Shown here: in pieces, positions 1-12,190 of the stretch
Position numbering within the stretch: position 1 is the stretch's first letter
How the letters are laid out: every line of letters starts with the position of its first letter
DNA from: Sycobia sp. Sy_11
Taxonomy: Eukaryota; Arthropoda; Insecta; Hymenoptera; Epichrysomallidae
Direction: 5' to 3'
NCBI GenBank assembly: GCA_018907035.1
Contig: JACCIC010000211.1
Span: forward strand, 263,501-327,500
Length of the DNA: 64,000 nucleotides
Translations under genes and position numbers: made by a program
Notes under the pieces: generated by a model
The model's input: the letters and a program-made list of their open reading frames with translations, nothing else
Told to the model about the DNA's origin: nothing
Database searches by the model: none

Positions 1-198
1 TTTTTAGTGCGTACGAGAAAAAATAAGATTTTTGCAAATGTAGATATGTCGTTTTAATGATCTTTAGTTGAGAAAAAAATTATAAAAGAATGTAACTGAA
101 GATTGAAAGGTATTTCCTCATTTCTTCTTATATTTTTTGTTTCTCACTTCCTAGTGGATTAATTTTTGCAAATTATTTGTATCACCAAATGTTATTTA

Positions 199-242
199 TT
201 ATTTTCAATGACGAATAAAGTTAATTATTTTCAATGACGAAT
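199..242. repeat. tandem duplication, 26-bp period
   Basis: The 18-bp string ttattttcaatgacgaat occurs at 199-216 and again at 225-242. This is a small direct duplication in AT-rich intron DNA. Confidence 0.9.
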
Positions 243-977
243 GAAAATGACAAAAATTATACCTGGAAATCTCCAGGCTATACTTTTCCGATAAGGATTG
301 CTATGACAAAATTGACCTATCACGTTCAAAATCTAGAGAAAAGTTTTCCGTAAAGTCTTTTATGCACTGATCGCTAATTAAAACTCTTTATACTGGGTGC
401 AGTGTCACAAATAATTTCTTTTCCAGACAGCATAGATTATTAGTATATATGTGAATTCATTCTTTTATTTAGTCTCTTTTGCAAATGCTGTGCACTTTGC
501 TTGAGAATCTTTTTTTGTCTGGAATGTACACGTTTGTGAAGAAATGAATGATTATGCTTTTTGTAAAAAATTATGTGGCTGTATTCTAAATAAATCTCAG
601 CTATAGTTCCAAAAACAGTGTGTTTTCGGAATTTTATAATAATAATATAACAATTATAAAAAATCTAACGTAATATATCCAAATATATTTTCAAATCGGT
701 TCCTTGCTTATCGCATCGAAATTACGGGTAAAATAGAGTCTCTCCCCCAGGTTCGACAGTTATTTAATTTTTGCTGTCCTCTGTTATTCGCGTCCGAAGT
801 TAATTATATATATATATATATAGAATGAAACTTATTACCATCTTCATCATTTAAAAAAAAATTGACGACATGCATTCATAATACTAAAAATCGGCTCTTA
901 TTGCCTTCTAAGAGCAGATTTAAATCGTTCTATGAAAGGGAACTAATTCATTTTTTAACAAGAGTATGTGCATCAAC

Positions 978-1003
978 GCAGATTAAATCATGATTTAATC
1001 TGC
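978..1003. repeat. perfect 26-bp palindrome
   Basis: gcagattaaatca (978-990) is followed with no spacer by its exact reverse complement (991-1003). Each arm carries a TTAA/ATTA core. It may be a dimeric transcription-factor site or a chance structure. Confidence 0.95.
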
Positions 1004-1334
1004 ACGCACACTGACAACACACGTCTTCGACTCGTCAGGCTCGCTTGAGAAAGAACAAAAATTCTTGGGAACAAATTCAGCCACTTAGCTCAAATCGAAT
1101 CGGCGTCTCCTTAAGTCCATCGGTCTTTCCCTCTTTTGTATCTTCTATCCTCCCCCTTTATCTCTCGTTCTCTCTTTCTCTCTCTCTGTCTCTCCCTCTC
1201 CCTCTCTCTTTCGCTTGCCGGCCGGTTGATTATCAGCACGCATGTTTTTTCAGCGGAGGGTATAATATAGACATATAATGGGATAACGGAGCTGAACCAG
1301 AAAAATGCCGTCCTGCGTGCGCCCGTTTACACAA

Positions 1335-1335
<1 letters not shown>

Positions 1336-1376
<41 letters not shown>
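1336..1376. repeat. (AC)n microsatellite
   Basis: About 20 uninterrupted AC units, continuing imperfectly to 1384. Confidence 0.97.
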
Positions 1377-1381
<5 letters not shown>

Positions 1382-1770
1382 ACATCCGTACCCCTGATTT
1401 ACCGTACTTTTTTTAGCATATATCTCGGTAAACACCGAAATTTTCGAATTTTTGTACGGCACGACCGATTACCTTGCTTTTTTTTTGCAGGCAGAATGAA
1501 GACCTTATAGAAGTATAGTATTTGGAATGGGCAAGATTGAAGACTGATCGGAGATGTATCGAGAAGAAAAAGAGAGTTTGCAAATTTCTTTTCGGCTTCG
1601 GTATGAGAATAAAAAAAGAAAAAATTCACGAACAGATTCGTGTGTTGGACTAATGAAAAATGAGAGGAGATATTCTAATCCTCTATATACACATAGGTGA
1701 ATTTCGATGTTCTGATTGTGTTTGACATAACAGACCATGATCGTCAAAAAATATTGAAATCGTGAGATTA

Positions 1771-1772
<2 letters not shown>

Positions 1773-1839
<67 letters not shown>

Positions 1840-1859
1840 GGAGAGAGAGAGAGAGAGAG
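1773..1859. repeat. compound AC-TA-GATA-GA microsatellite
   Basis: AC repeat (1773-1808), short TA, GATA repeat (about 1814-1832), then GA repeat to 1859, with no unique sequence between. The motifs differ from each other by single base changes, which suggests stepwise origin. Confidence 0.95.
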
Positions 1860-2024
1860 CTCCGTCAATCCGATTAAATTATTAAAACTTTCATTCACTT
1901 TAATTTTATTTCTCGTCTCTTAAACTCATGGTTTTGTTCTCTCGTTTCCAATTCATCTTCCTCCTTCTATTTTACCTGATTTTCCCGCTTATTTCTTACT
2001 TGTTCTCTCTCATCTTCTCGTATG

Positions 2025-2048
2025 TCTCTCTCTCTCTCTCTCTCTCTC
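2025..2048. repeat. (CT)n microsatellite
   Basis: About 12 CT units inside a wider pyrimidine-rich stretch (1910-2110). Confidence 0.95.
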
Positions 2049-2244
2049 CTCTGTTTTATCCCTATTCCGTCTCGCTTTCTCACTTCTGAACAACCTCTTT
2101 TATCTCCTTTTCCGCGACTTTCTCGCGCTGCTGAGGCAGTGTATCTATGTATAGCGGGGCACCGTACGGAGAAATATCGGGGATTCGGTTGGCGTATGCT
2201 TGATAAAGAGCAGAAAGGAATATTGAATCGCAGCGCCGGCCCAG

Positions 2245-2245
<1 letters not shown>

Positions 2246-2292
<47 letters not shown>
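2246..2292. repeat. (TA)n microsatellite
   Basis: 47 bp of pure TA. It explains the Ile-Tyr runs in overlapping open frames on both strands, which are not genes. Confidence 0.97.
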
Positions 2293-2294
<2 letters not shown>

Positions 2295-2452
2295 TATAGC
2301 GGGGGAGGCGCTTTTCGTAATTTTTGGTGCGCTTCGCGTGAGCGGCTCTTGTTTGGTGAAACGCAGAGGGAGGATGAAGGAGAGGGAAAGCCGCTAATAC
2401 CAAGCTCCTCTTTGCGGCATTGTACGTGCATCGACGTACAACACACACATAT

Positions 2453-2455
<3 letters not shown>

Positions 2456-2491
<36 letters not shown>
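2456..2491. repeat. (TA)n microsatellite
   Basis: 36 bp of TA preceded by a short AC run. Confidence 0.95.
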
Positions 2492-2493
<2 letters not shown>

Positions 2494-2579
2494 GTATGGA
2501 TGCACTGAAACAACCTGCACTTTGCCGCTCACCGCCCGCTCACCGCCTCAAGTTTGATGGCCGAGAATCGAAAAGTTGG

Positions 2580-2990
2580 TAGGAAGTAAGGCGAAGTCGG
2601 GCGCGGGCTCTCGAGCCCTGAAAAATGAAGGATGAGAGGCGCCCCACCGCCCGGCCGTATCCGCATATAACAAAATACACAAAGTATCGAATCCTTTGTG
2701 GATCGCGAGCGCTCGCTCGGGCGCCCGCTGGCTAAACTTGCGATGATTAATTTTTATGCCGAGCGAGGACGCGCTATTTTAATCTTTGCGGCCATGGTGC
2801 AACAGCGCGGCTCGCGCGGATCGGGAAAGTTTTTCCTTTGGGGCCGCGGCTCATTCGTAAAATGAAAGAAGCTAGACAGGGCGGCAGAGCGCAAATTATC
2901 CCGGTTAGAGCTTCTCGCGATGGGATATCGCCGAACTATTCGGCTCGTTCGTTTGGGAAAGATTTATTGCGCCTGCTTGATTTAGCAAGT
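2580..2990. other. GC/CpG-rich intronic block
   Basis: CpG-rich stretch in intron 5 without a supportable exon on either strand. Possible regulatory DNA; unproven. Confidence 0.35.
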
Positions 2991-3839
2991 AGATATAGAT
3001 ATAGCTAAGTAATATATATTCTGATAAAGTATGCGCACCTTATACGCGAGCCGCATTCTAATAGCATTGCGATGGTCCGATGATCTGCAAAGATTGCTTT
3101 CAAACTTGAATGTACGCTCTAGATTTCGCGGTTAAATTATCTCAATAATGTAAATAAAAACATTCTTCAATTTTTCCAATCGATCGTATTTTTTCTCGCT
3201 ACGGACTCATTTATATCCTTAATCAATCTGGTGTCTAGTTTCTCTCTTGTTTTATTATTCCAATTTTGTAAGATTTAAATCGGTGTTTTCTGGCTTCTTT
3301 AAATAATCCAGCGAATGTAAAAAGTACCGTTTAATATCTTGATTCAAAATGTCGCCATAGGATTTCGTGTTGACAGCATCAAGCTCAGCATTTTTCAAAA
3401 ACTAATTTCTTTCCCTGCAACTTTGAAAACTTATTAAATTTTTTGATTATTCGATAAAATAAAATAAAAAAAATTCACTTTTTACTCGTTGCCTGAGCTT
3501 AAGAACGATGCCGTTTTTCAGATCGTATTTTTCTTTTTCCACGGATGAAATACGCATTTCTATACAATATGATCTTTTTTAAGTTTTAAATTCTCATTGT
3601 ATGTCTGTAAGAATCATTCATCTGTGAATCTACCGCATACCAAGTGTAAAGCTCACATTTCATTAATCATTCACTTTTTTTTCTACTTCTACAAGAAGAA
3701 AATTAAGTAAAAAGCCATTGTGTTTTTTTTCCGTAACACAGTGTTATTTCGTACAATATTTTATATGAATTCTCAAAGTATCGATAGTACATACGGTTCA
3801 ACGACAAACTTCATCCTTCAGAGTAGCTCAACAGCGAGA

Positions 3840-4380
3840 ACTTTGAGGCCGTGTGCGCCTGTTGATCTCCAGCGCTTCATCGACTCCAGACACCTTCGCT
3901 CAAGATAGTCGGATAGTCTAAACTCGCCGTTTCACCATTCAGTATACGAAGGGATCTCGAGACTAGCGAGAGAGGCCCGACTCTTGTATTATAGGCGGCA
4001 TCCCTGCCAAACCGAGCGGCAGAAACGATTTCCACGCGATAGGAATTCAAGGATTCGAGGACTACTCCCCGGCTCGCCTAGCGCTCCCTGTTTCTCCCTC
4101 CGTCCCCATTTCTTTTCTCCCTTTTACTTCCTTTCTCCGAGCTTTCGGCTCGCGCGCTTCCGAGTTGCGCTCGCTAACTCCGGCAGGGCGGACGTATTCT
4201 TAAAAAGGGATTTGCGCGGGCGCTTCGTCGCCGAGCTGCGCGGGACTTTCTGGTCCGGCGTAAAGATTTCGAATGGTTTTTTCTGGAATGTAGTTTGATT
4301 CGGAAAGCCTTTCTTGCCGCCCCTCACGCCCCCTCCCCCGTCCGCACGTTAAACCGTCAGGAGTTAGGATTAAAGTCCGA
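3840..4380. other. GC/CpG-rich intronic block
   Basis: CpG-rich, pyrimidine-rich on the plus strand. Overlapping open frames on both strands (3984-4298 +, 4124-4394 -) are composition artefacts with no recognisable domain. Confidence 0.35.
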
Positions 4381-5152
4381 AAGTTGAGATTCAAGTTGAT
4401 TTATCGTGAGGAATAGTTTTATTTTTGTGCTATATGTATGCTGCTCTGTATAATTCAGTAGAATTTAGTATAAGTACACCTTAGTTTCGCTAACCCGCAC
4501 GACCATCAATTTGCGTGAAATTCTAATTTAAATATTTCAGATGTATTAAAAAAAAAAAAAAAAAACGTGCATGAAATGAAATTGCTCATACAGAGGCCAA
4601 TATCTCGTGTGTTAAAGCAACATATACATAGCCTGCATGAAATTACATCTTCGGGACCGATACAATTTATGCTTACGCAAGGATCTTGAATTTATTACGA
4701 TTCAAAGTATACATTCTCTCAAATCTGTGAATCGTGAGAAATATAGCTGCAATTCCAGCTATATATCTGCCGTGTATTGCACAACCGCAATTCCCGCCGC
4801 GCTCGGAGCTGCGGCTATCGGGCTACGTTCCATTATTCCAATTGCGCGAAACTTATAAAGTAGAGTCCAAAGATATGTGTATATTCTCCAAAGATATATA
4901 CATATCTATGCATATACATGCGAAAAGAAAAGCACATAACCGACCGTCGGTTCGGAGCCGTCGGAAAAAAAATTAATAATGTGGAGTCTCTCGGAGCTCG
5001 CGAAACGATTATACCGAAGCGCGCGATATCCCCTTGCCGCGATTTTCTCCATAGTTTGCGCATTCCCGCGAACGCAGACATTGAGAAATCGGACTGTAAA
5101 TGACGGGTTATACCGCGGATCGAGTGCCAGTCTAGTCACGATTGAGCGAGAG

Positions 5153-5153
<1 letters not shown>

Positions 5154-5208
<55 letters not shown>
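5154..5208. repeat. (GA)n microsatellite
   Basis: 55 bp of pure GA on the plus strand. Confidence 0.97.
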
Positions 5209-5209
<1 letters not shown>

Positions 5210-7306
5210 AGATAAAGGGTGTATGCAGGTGGTGGGGAAAGTTGCATTCGATATTCTAATTTCCTTGCGTGGAGCCACGCGACTACTGGCTCATAGTCGA
5301 TGTACTAGATTGGCTACCGGGCACTCGCAATTATCATTGTTTTCAATTTCAAGCATCGCTCGTCTTCGATATATAGTAATCTCCAGTCACATTTCGCTCA
5401 CACATAGGCACTCATACAGTTGAACAATGCTGATGAACTTTGACAGGAATAGAAAGTAGGCTTTTAATTATAACTGCCTCGCTCGTCCATTCTGCTGTTG
5501 AATTTTATCGCATTTTCTCCACTGCTGACCCGAAACAGGCATATTGCCCACCGGTACCTTTATTATCTCGAAAACTGGATTTGTTTTCGAAGCTGTACTA
5601 TCGCATTTATTCGATTTGAGAGAAAATCTGATTGAATGTCTATAGACTCTTATATCAATGTGCTGCTTAACCGCTATTGGATTTTTGAGCGCAGAGCACT
5701 AAAGTACTTGTAATTAGAAGACATGAGGAAGCACGTCTGCAGAGTACGTGTGTCGGCATGTGCGATCGAGTTTATTATATTTTTTTTTGTCAATTACATA
5801 TACATATATATATATAACCGAACTACTCGAAATTCACACTTATTGGGCTTGATACTTCTTCATTACACCGCGCCGCCTGCTCGATTGCATGGTTCGCGCC
5901 CGTCTATATTCACCGATAATGCATCCTTGAGGGTAGAATCCAGCGTAATCGTGAATCTTTTTTTCCCCTCCTTCTCGTTATGATGATTTTTGAACAACCA
6001 AGTAGGCCGTCATTGACGAAGACGCGCGATAATCTTGTCTCGGTGTAAGTAGACAGTTGGGAGGGGGGTGGCGCAAATGAGCGTGAATTCGCAAATTGAG
6101 TTTAATGGTGGATTTCTCGTGATGTGTACTTTCTTCAGACTTCCTTTAAAAATATTCATTAAAAAAGCTGATTATTTAGTAAAATTAAAAAATGTTTTCA
6201 GTTCTGACTTATTAATAAATGAAAATCGTTTGCATCGTCCATTAGCATATATTTTCATATACGTAAATATATATTTGAGCCGCTTTATTAAAAGCCATTG
6301 TTGTTTCACATAACGCATTATTTGTGAAATAATTTAGTTTTCATTAGTATTATCAACTGTTAATACTATTCAATAACATTCTCATCGGTCCAAGTTATGT
6401 TTAAAATATGACATTACGGTTAATCCCGATAAACTCTGATATTCGAGGAAATAATGAGCAAGTATTTCTGATGAGTAAGTTTATAATATTTGATAAAATA
6501 AAAATTGCTTAATGTGTTCATAACATAATACAATCTAATAATAAATATATCTTTGCGCTGTGTATTAATCTTATAGCGTAAGATATAGCAGCTTCATATA
6601 AGATTAATGGAAATTATATTACGGATACTAAATTTGCCAAGAATTTTATGAGTTGTTAAATCCAACGTGACTCGCTTACTATGTGTAGTTCAAGCGAAAA
6701 GGGCAAATAAACCATTAGCATTTGTTTCATCAGTTTCGATAAAACTTCCATCATTTTCACTAAAGTAAATTAAGATAGATGTGCATGATTCTTATCTGTA
6801 ACATTACAAGCGTCCGGAGTAATAAGAGAATACTAATGAGAAGAGAAATCGATATACGAGTGACGGATTTCATCCAGATTAAATACGGTAATTCTCTTCT
6901 TATCTCAAGAAGAGGCCCTGTAATGTTTTCATATCTAATAACGTCTATTTCTTAAGATATATTATGTTCGTATTTACCATTAGGAATAAAATAGAATATA
7001 TTATACAGTCGGATGAATTGTTTAAATAAAAATCTCTATTTTTGGCGAAGGATGCGAAGAAAAAATTACATATGTATCAAATGATTCTAATGGATCAATC
7101 TTCTTAAGTACATAGTTTATTAATTATTCTGATTTATTTTGACAAAGGTAGTAATTATCATGAATATATTCCACATGTGGAGAAGTCTGGACCGAATCCG
7201 TCATTCACGTACCCGAGCCATCCCCTCGTAAGACTAATTTCGACATTCGTTATTCACCAGAAAATCGTGGAACGGCAAAAGCCATCCCCGTATCGTCAAA
7301 ACTCAC

Positions 7307-7596
7307 CTTTATGTCCTTCTTGAACTGATTGTTACAGACGATGTGGACCGCGGAAAACTCCCTGACCCGATCGAACTCGAACCTGATCTCGATCGGCTGG
7401 CCGTTCCTCGTGTCGTTCTTCCAGCCGACCCAGCCGTGGCCCTGCTTGAAGCTGTCCGGGCCCGCTCTGCCGTCGGTCAGCTGGCCGAGGCCCCGGCGCA
7501 GCTCGCCGTCCCAGGGCCCGTCGTAGGCCGTGTCGAAGAATTCCCAGTCGCCGCCACGCTTGTCGCCCTGAGGCATTGCGTACGAGACTATGCCGT
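7307..7596 (-). CDS. Ddr: Ddr coding exon 5: first part of DS-like domain
   Basis: 290 bp (2 + 96 codons), residues 202-298. The acceptor is cgcacacccag and the donor gtgagttttg. It begins DGIVSYAMPQGDKRGGDWEF and continues with TAYDG, RRGLGQLTDG and HGWVGWKNDT, then IEIRFEFDRVREF and CNNQFKKDIK. These are the signature blocks of the DDR juxtamembrane DS-like domain, which packs on the discoidin domain in the extracellular region. Asn262-Asp-Thr264 is an N-glycosylation sequon at the place where vertebrate DDRs also carry one after the GW motif. The exon stops in mid-domain at phase 0. The remaining DS-like strands, transmembrane helix, juxtamembrane and tyrosine kinase exons are not in this window. 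The long open frames antisense to this exon are shadows caused by its high GC3. Confidence 0.97.
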
Positions 7597-8451
7597 CTGG
7601 GTGTGCGCATGCGGATGAAAAATTCGGGTGGTTTACGAGGAATATTGAAAATTCGGATTGTGGTTTTTGGTGCAGGAAAATGGATATGTGGCTAATGGCA
7701 CGAATGCGGTATCATGTGAATAAGATGTAAGGAGTATTTTAGATTATGGATCAAAGCGGAACGATCTTCACGATTCTCATTTTTGATTCGTTCAGTTAAA
7801 AGATTTCATAATAATAGAATAGGATTTACAGTTTTTTCTTTATTCTTAATACTTTATGGCTGAATTTTCATTAAAATCGGTCAACGATGTAACTATGTAC
7901 CGGAAGGAAGACTAGCACGTGTAATTTTGCGACGAAAATTTTCATAATGACAGTTCACTCCCCGTAAAAAGGTGGCGTAAGTCAATTCATCGGGCGTTAA
8001 CTAGAACATTTCCATTTTCCACGTGGAACCCGTTAACTTTCGACGTAAGTTTAAGAATTGTGCTTTTCCTTTCCGTGAAAATATCGAATTTTTCCCAAGA
8101 TTTGGACTTCTACATTCGAAATTCTGCTTGATTTTGCACGCATGAATACAAAATCTTTTGACTTTCGACGCGAGAGTCGAAACGTGCCGTGCTCCGCCGG
8201 GGCTTCGCTCTTACACGGGCTGGTTTTCCTTTCCGTCCTGTCGATACGTACTATAAAATTTTTAAAACGATTCCTTGAAAAATTGCAAAATCCGCGATTG
8301 GAGCCGTAAAGCGCAGGGGCGAACAAAAAGTTTCAACCCGCTCGACCGTTACCAAGTTTGCGATTCCCCGGGTATTGATTTTACACGGCGCGCCGCCGGG
8401 TAGTGGGGGGCATCGAGAGGTCACACCGAGCGATCATTAAATATTACTTAC
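7597..8451 (-). other. Ddr: Ddr intron 4 (855 bp, phase 1)
   Basis: The only short intron, bounded by gtaagtaat and cacacccag, splitting the Asp202 codon. It separates the discoidin and DS-like domains almost exactly at the domain border. It is unique sequence with no long simple repeats, in contrast to the other introns. Confidence 0.9.
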
Positions 8452-8599
8452 CGCTCCAGTAGCAGCCGTACAATTCGACCCGCATGCAGACCGTGCGCAT
8501 GTGGGAGTCATGGGGCAAAAAGCGAATTTTGCTGGCCCATATGGGGGGGTCCAGATCGTGTTTTGCCTCCGTGAAAGTATTGTCGTTGCCCTTAATCAC
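8452..8599 (-). CDS. Ddr: Ddr coding exon 4: C-terminal end of discoidin domain
   Basis: 148 bp (49 codons + 1), residues 153-201. The acceptor has an excellent pyrimidine tract (tttgtttttcttttccag) and the donor is gtaagtaat. Motifs read VIKGNDNT, HDLDPPIWASKIRFLPH and VCMRVELYGCYWS. They align with the end of every DDR discoidin domain (vertebrate K-D-L-x-PP-[IM]-x-A-R-x-[VI]-RF-x-P and VC-[LM]-RVELYGC-x-W). Cys190 and Cys198 are the third and fourth conserved cysteines. The exon follows a 27-kb intron but keeps the phase (0) needed to join exon 3 after Gln-Glu. The split last codon (G + AC, Asp202) joins exon 5 to give the conserved WSDGIVSY sequence. Confidence 0.97.
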
Positions 8600-9529
8600 C
8601 TGGAAAAGAAAAACAAAATCGCGCAAAGGTTAAAATCAGAAATGTCTGGCGATAATCGATTAATTATTAGTATGTGGTAACAATTGCGCGCGAAAATGTG
8701 AAAATAATTCTAAAAATGTTCAAAAGTATAGGATGGTAAGGATGTGTTAGTTGAATATTTTTGGTACTTATGTACGCCATATAATGATTTACTTACAGAC
8801 TTATATTTTTTTGTTTTTAATACTATGTACATTCTTAACCATATTTAATAAAATATACAAATTATTCATTTTATGTTGTCAATTATGCAAGTAACATCTT
8901 CTTGATTTATAATATTGATGAAATGAATTATCAATTAGGTATCGTGCTGCGTGACAAAAATAAATTTCCAATATCCCCTGATTGATGTAAAAAAATGAAT
9001 AAGCAAATTATGATTAAAATGAGTTCTTGTGGCGCATGTCCTCTTTAAATCTTGCTTAAGTTATCGAATATATATATTACACAAGAATATAGCGTAGCAT
9101 GAATTCGATACACAGTCAACGGTGTTTCTTTTTAATCAATCACATAATTGATGGAAAGGCTGTCCACTATCGCAAACGCGGGATGCCGCGCCAAGAGCAT
9201 TAATTTTATGTATTCATTTTTATATACTTTCTCAAATTGAGCGTCTGACAAGAACAAACAAAAAAGAGAAGAAGAAAATCGCGCAAAGTTTTCGAAGTTC
9301 CCGTAAAGCCACGTAACAGGAAATAAATGGTTATAGGAGCGCGTGCCCCCCCCCTTCCCCCTTTCCACGCGCGTAAATTGGGCTTTAATCTTCTCGAGCT
9401 CTCCCGCCCCCTCTTCTCGTCAATTTGTTATCCCGCGGAACGGGGCTCTAACAACCCGTCCATCGGCGTCATCCTCGCACCGGTCGAAATATAACGGACG
9501 GGCGAGATTCGACACCTTCGTTCCGAGAT

Positions 9530-9532
<3 letters not shown>

Positions 9533-9589
<57 letters not shown>

Positions 9590-9635
9590 GCCGTCAAGAG
9601 GGTGAGGAATCGGAATCGTTTTGGGAGCTCGCGTT

Positions 9636-9690
<55 letters not shown>
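9533..9690. repeat. (GA)n / (CT)n inverted repeat pair
   Basis: A GA tract (9533-9584) and a CT tract (9637-9690) are separated by 52 bp of unique sequence. The arms are mutually complementary and could pair over about 50 bp in DNA or in the Ddr pre-mRNA. Confidence 0.95.
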
Positions 9691-9706
<16 letters not shown>

Positions 9707-11083
9707 TTCCCCGTCTGGTAGATTAATGGCTGAGGAAGACTCGCTGACGTTGCAGTGACCGATTCCCGCTCCTTCGAAGAGGGCTAAAAGCTGCACTTTT
9801 GGCCGACAAAGAAAAAACGGAAAGAGGTTATCATTTCTTGACGGTGAGGGGCGATTTTCTATATATATATATATATAGCCATTGGCTTAGATGGCGGGTC
9901 TCTTTTTTGGTATTCAGTGCATGACGCGGCCGACAAATTTCTTCGACGATTCAAATGTCGGGTAGGAATTGGAATTAAAGTTACTTCGCTCTTCGCGGTC
10001 GCGCGAAGATCTGATATATTTTTTATGAAGCGATCCTAGTTTAACCGCTGAAAAAAATCCTGAAGTTGATGCAGTTTATTCAGTTTTGAAACATAAAGTT
10101 TAATGTGTGTGTAAATTTTAAAAATGATAAAATCGACGGCACATTTCTAGTTTAAAAAACGTCGATATAGGTGAGGTACGCTAAAAATTAAAATTCTTCA
10201 CAATCGAGTACGTTTTCATTGAATTTTCTTAATATTTAAAATTCACAGAAGCAGATTAACATAATAGAATTGTAGTAACAACTATACGATCAATAATAAG
10301 TAATTTCACTTTAATGCAGTTTTGCATCGATCAATCTGTTCTACCAGTTCCTCATTATCGGCGCGTAATCCCGCATTAAATTCAATGTGACCGAGCGCAG
10401 CGTACGAGTTACCGATGCGCCATACCGACCAAACCGCACACCCATTAAGATTAACGTTAAAGCGCTCATTAAAATTAATGTAAATACGCGCGCGACGTTT
10501 CAGTTTGTACATACGTTTAATTTTATTTCCATAATGGAGACCTGGGATATTCTACTACGCACTCGCGCAATAAACGTAACGCTAACCATTTTTTTCCCTT
10601 GCAACAGTGAGGATGTAATACGCGGCCGAACCGAGGAGCCGGCAATAATAAACTTTGCGACGACGTCGCGCTTCGCTGTGCCTCGTGTGTACATGCATAT
10701 ATATATATACACGTAAAACGGGGAGACCGACGGCGACATAGTGGCTTCTTGTGCACCAAATGCAATTGGCCCTTTTTCTCTCGCCGTTATCATTTCGAGC
10801 TATGTACCACGCGTATGCGCGTATAAGCGAAGCGTCTTTTAAGTGGGGGGGGGGGGGGAGATGCGTGTTCCGGCGCCGACGCAGCCACTATACCAACCGA
10901 TAATGCTGGAACCCGCTCGCCGGTTCAATTTTGGGGCCTATCTATACCGCGGCCCTGCGACGGCGGCGCGTATATAGTGCTGTATATATGGTCGCTTTAC
11001 GGCCCGACTGATACACTCTATTTAAAACGCGCGGGCTTTTAAATTTATTATACGTAGTTCGATACGTATTTCGTATGTGGGTT

Positions 11084-11086
<3 letters not shown>

Positions 11087-11115
<29 letters not shown>
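11087..11115. repeat. (TA)n microsatellite
   Basis: About 29 bp of TA. Confidence 0.95.
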
Positions 11116-11119
<4 letters not shown>

Positions 11120-11322
11120 ATGTTGAACTTTTTTTTCATTATGAAAGTCTCTCTCTTCGTTCATTGGTATACATGTATGAGTCGGTATTTTTCAGACAAA
11201 CTAAATCTATTTATACTCATTGGTAGTGAAATATATCGTTGCCATGAGGAGAAAAACTATATTCGCCAAGTAAGTGAAATGATCTCGGACATTAAAATTA
11301 CTAACCTGCCTATGTGATACAG

Positions 11323-11343
11323 AATCTAATCTAATCTAATCTC
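11323..11343. repeat. short (AATCT)n repeat
   Basis: Four tandem copies of a 5-bp unit. It is not the TTAGG insect telomere unit. Confidence 0.9.
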
Positions 11344-12190
11344 ATTCTGAAAACTTTTTAATCGGTGCGCCCCATGGATTATCTCAGCGACTTTGAATAT
11401 CCCAAGCGTCGGCAAAGAAATACGAATTATTCTCGTTTTTCGTAATTTCTTTTACTTTAAAACATATTAAAGATCCTCGACGATGTGTGCCAGATATCGG
11501 AAGAATAAATCCTTTTTTTGACAGCGCTGTCTACCGCCTGCGAAGGACCATATTTATAAGACTTTATACTTCTCTCCTATATGTCGTAATTCAGAGTATC
11601 ATATGTAAGCCCTTCGAAGCGTCTTTCAGTTTGGTCGGTGTAGCGAGGAGTAGAAGAAACGTGCCGATTAAGAACATCCTTATCTAAGTTGAAAGAAAGG
11701 AAACGCTTTGGCATCCATGAGCTCGCGACGTTTGCTAGTGAACTTTGTGGATTGCCGCAGGTGCGCCCGCGCTATTTCTTTAATAGGCACTACTTTTTGC
11801 ATAGTTTTAGCATAAGAACGTCTCACCGAATTCTCAATATTATATTTACATATCTCACTCTTAATTAATATTTTTACTTTCCTTTTTTGTAATTCTATGT
11901 TTCGTATTTATTATTAATTAAACAATTAAACGAATTCTAAACGAATTAGCTGTATGACATAAACATATTCGCAATTATTATTCTTTTTTACTCATTTTTC
12001 TCATTATTCTATGATTATATATTTATCTGGTGTTTTCTTTCTTCAGACATAACCGAAACTGACTTAGAAAATGCTTAAATTAAAACTGTTAGAAATATCA
12101 GTTCTCTCCATCATTCCTATATATTAAGCGCAATACCACCAGTCTCCCATATCCCATTATCACTCTTATATCGCTCACGATCATTCTATC

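Larger units (their letters stand above)
1..7306 (-). other. Ddr: Ddr intron 5, partial (at least 7.3 kb, phase 0)
   Basis: Begins with donor gtgagttttg at 7306-7297 and runs off the left edge; no acceptor or exon with DS-like, transmembrane or kinase similarity was found in any frame. It is AT-rich at 1-1000, 3,080-3,720, 4,400-4,700 and 6,060-7,250. GC-richer blocks lie at 2,580-2,990, 3,840-4,380 and 4,780-5,150. Microsatellites occur at 1336-1376, 1773-1859, 2246-2292, 2456-2491 and 5154-5208. Confidence 0.7.

Noticed and set aside
7343..7618. Open frames of 65-92 codons on both strands over 7329-7618
   Set aside because: Shadows of Ddr exon 5 caused by its GC-rich third codon positions; only the minus-strand DDR frame has family similarity.
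11323..11343. Telomere-like pentamer repeat
   Set aside because: The unit is AATCT, not the insect TTAGG/CCTAA, and there are only four copies.
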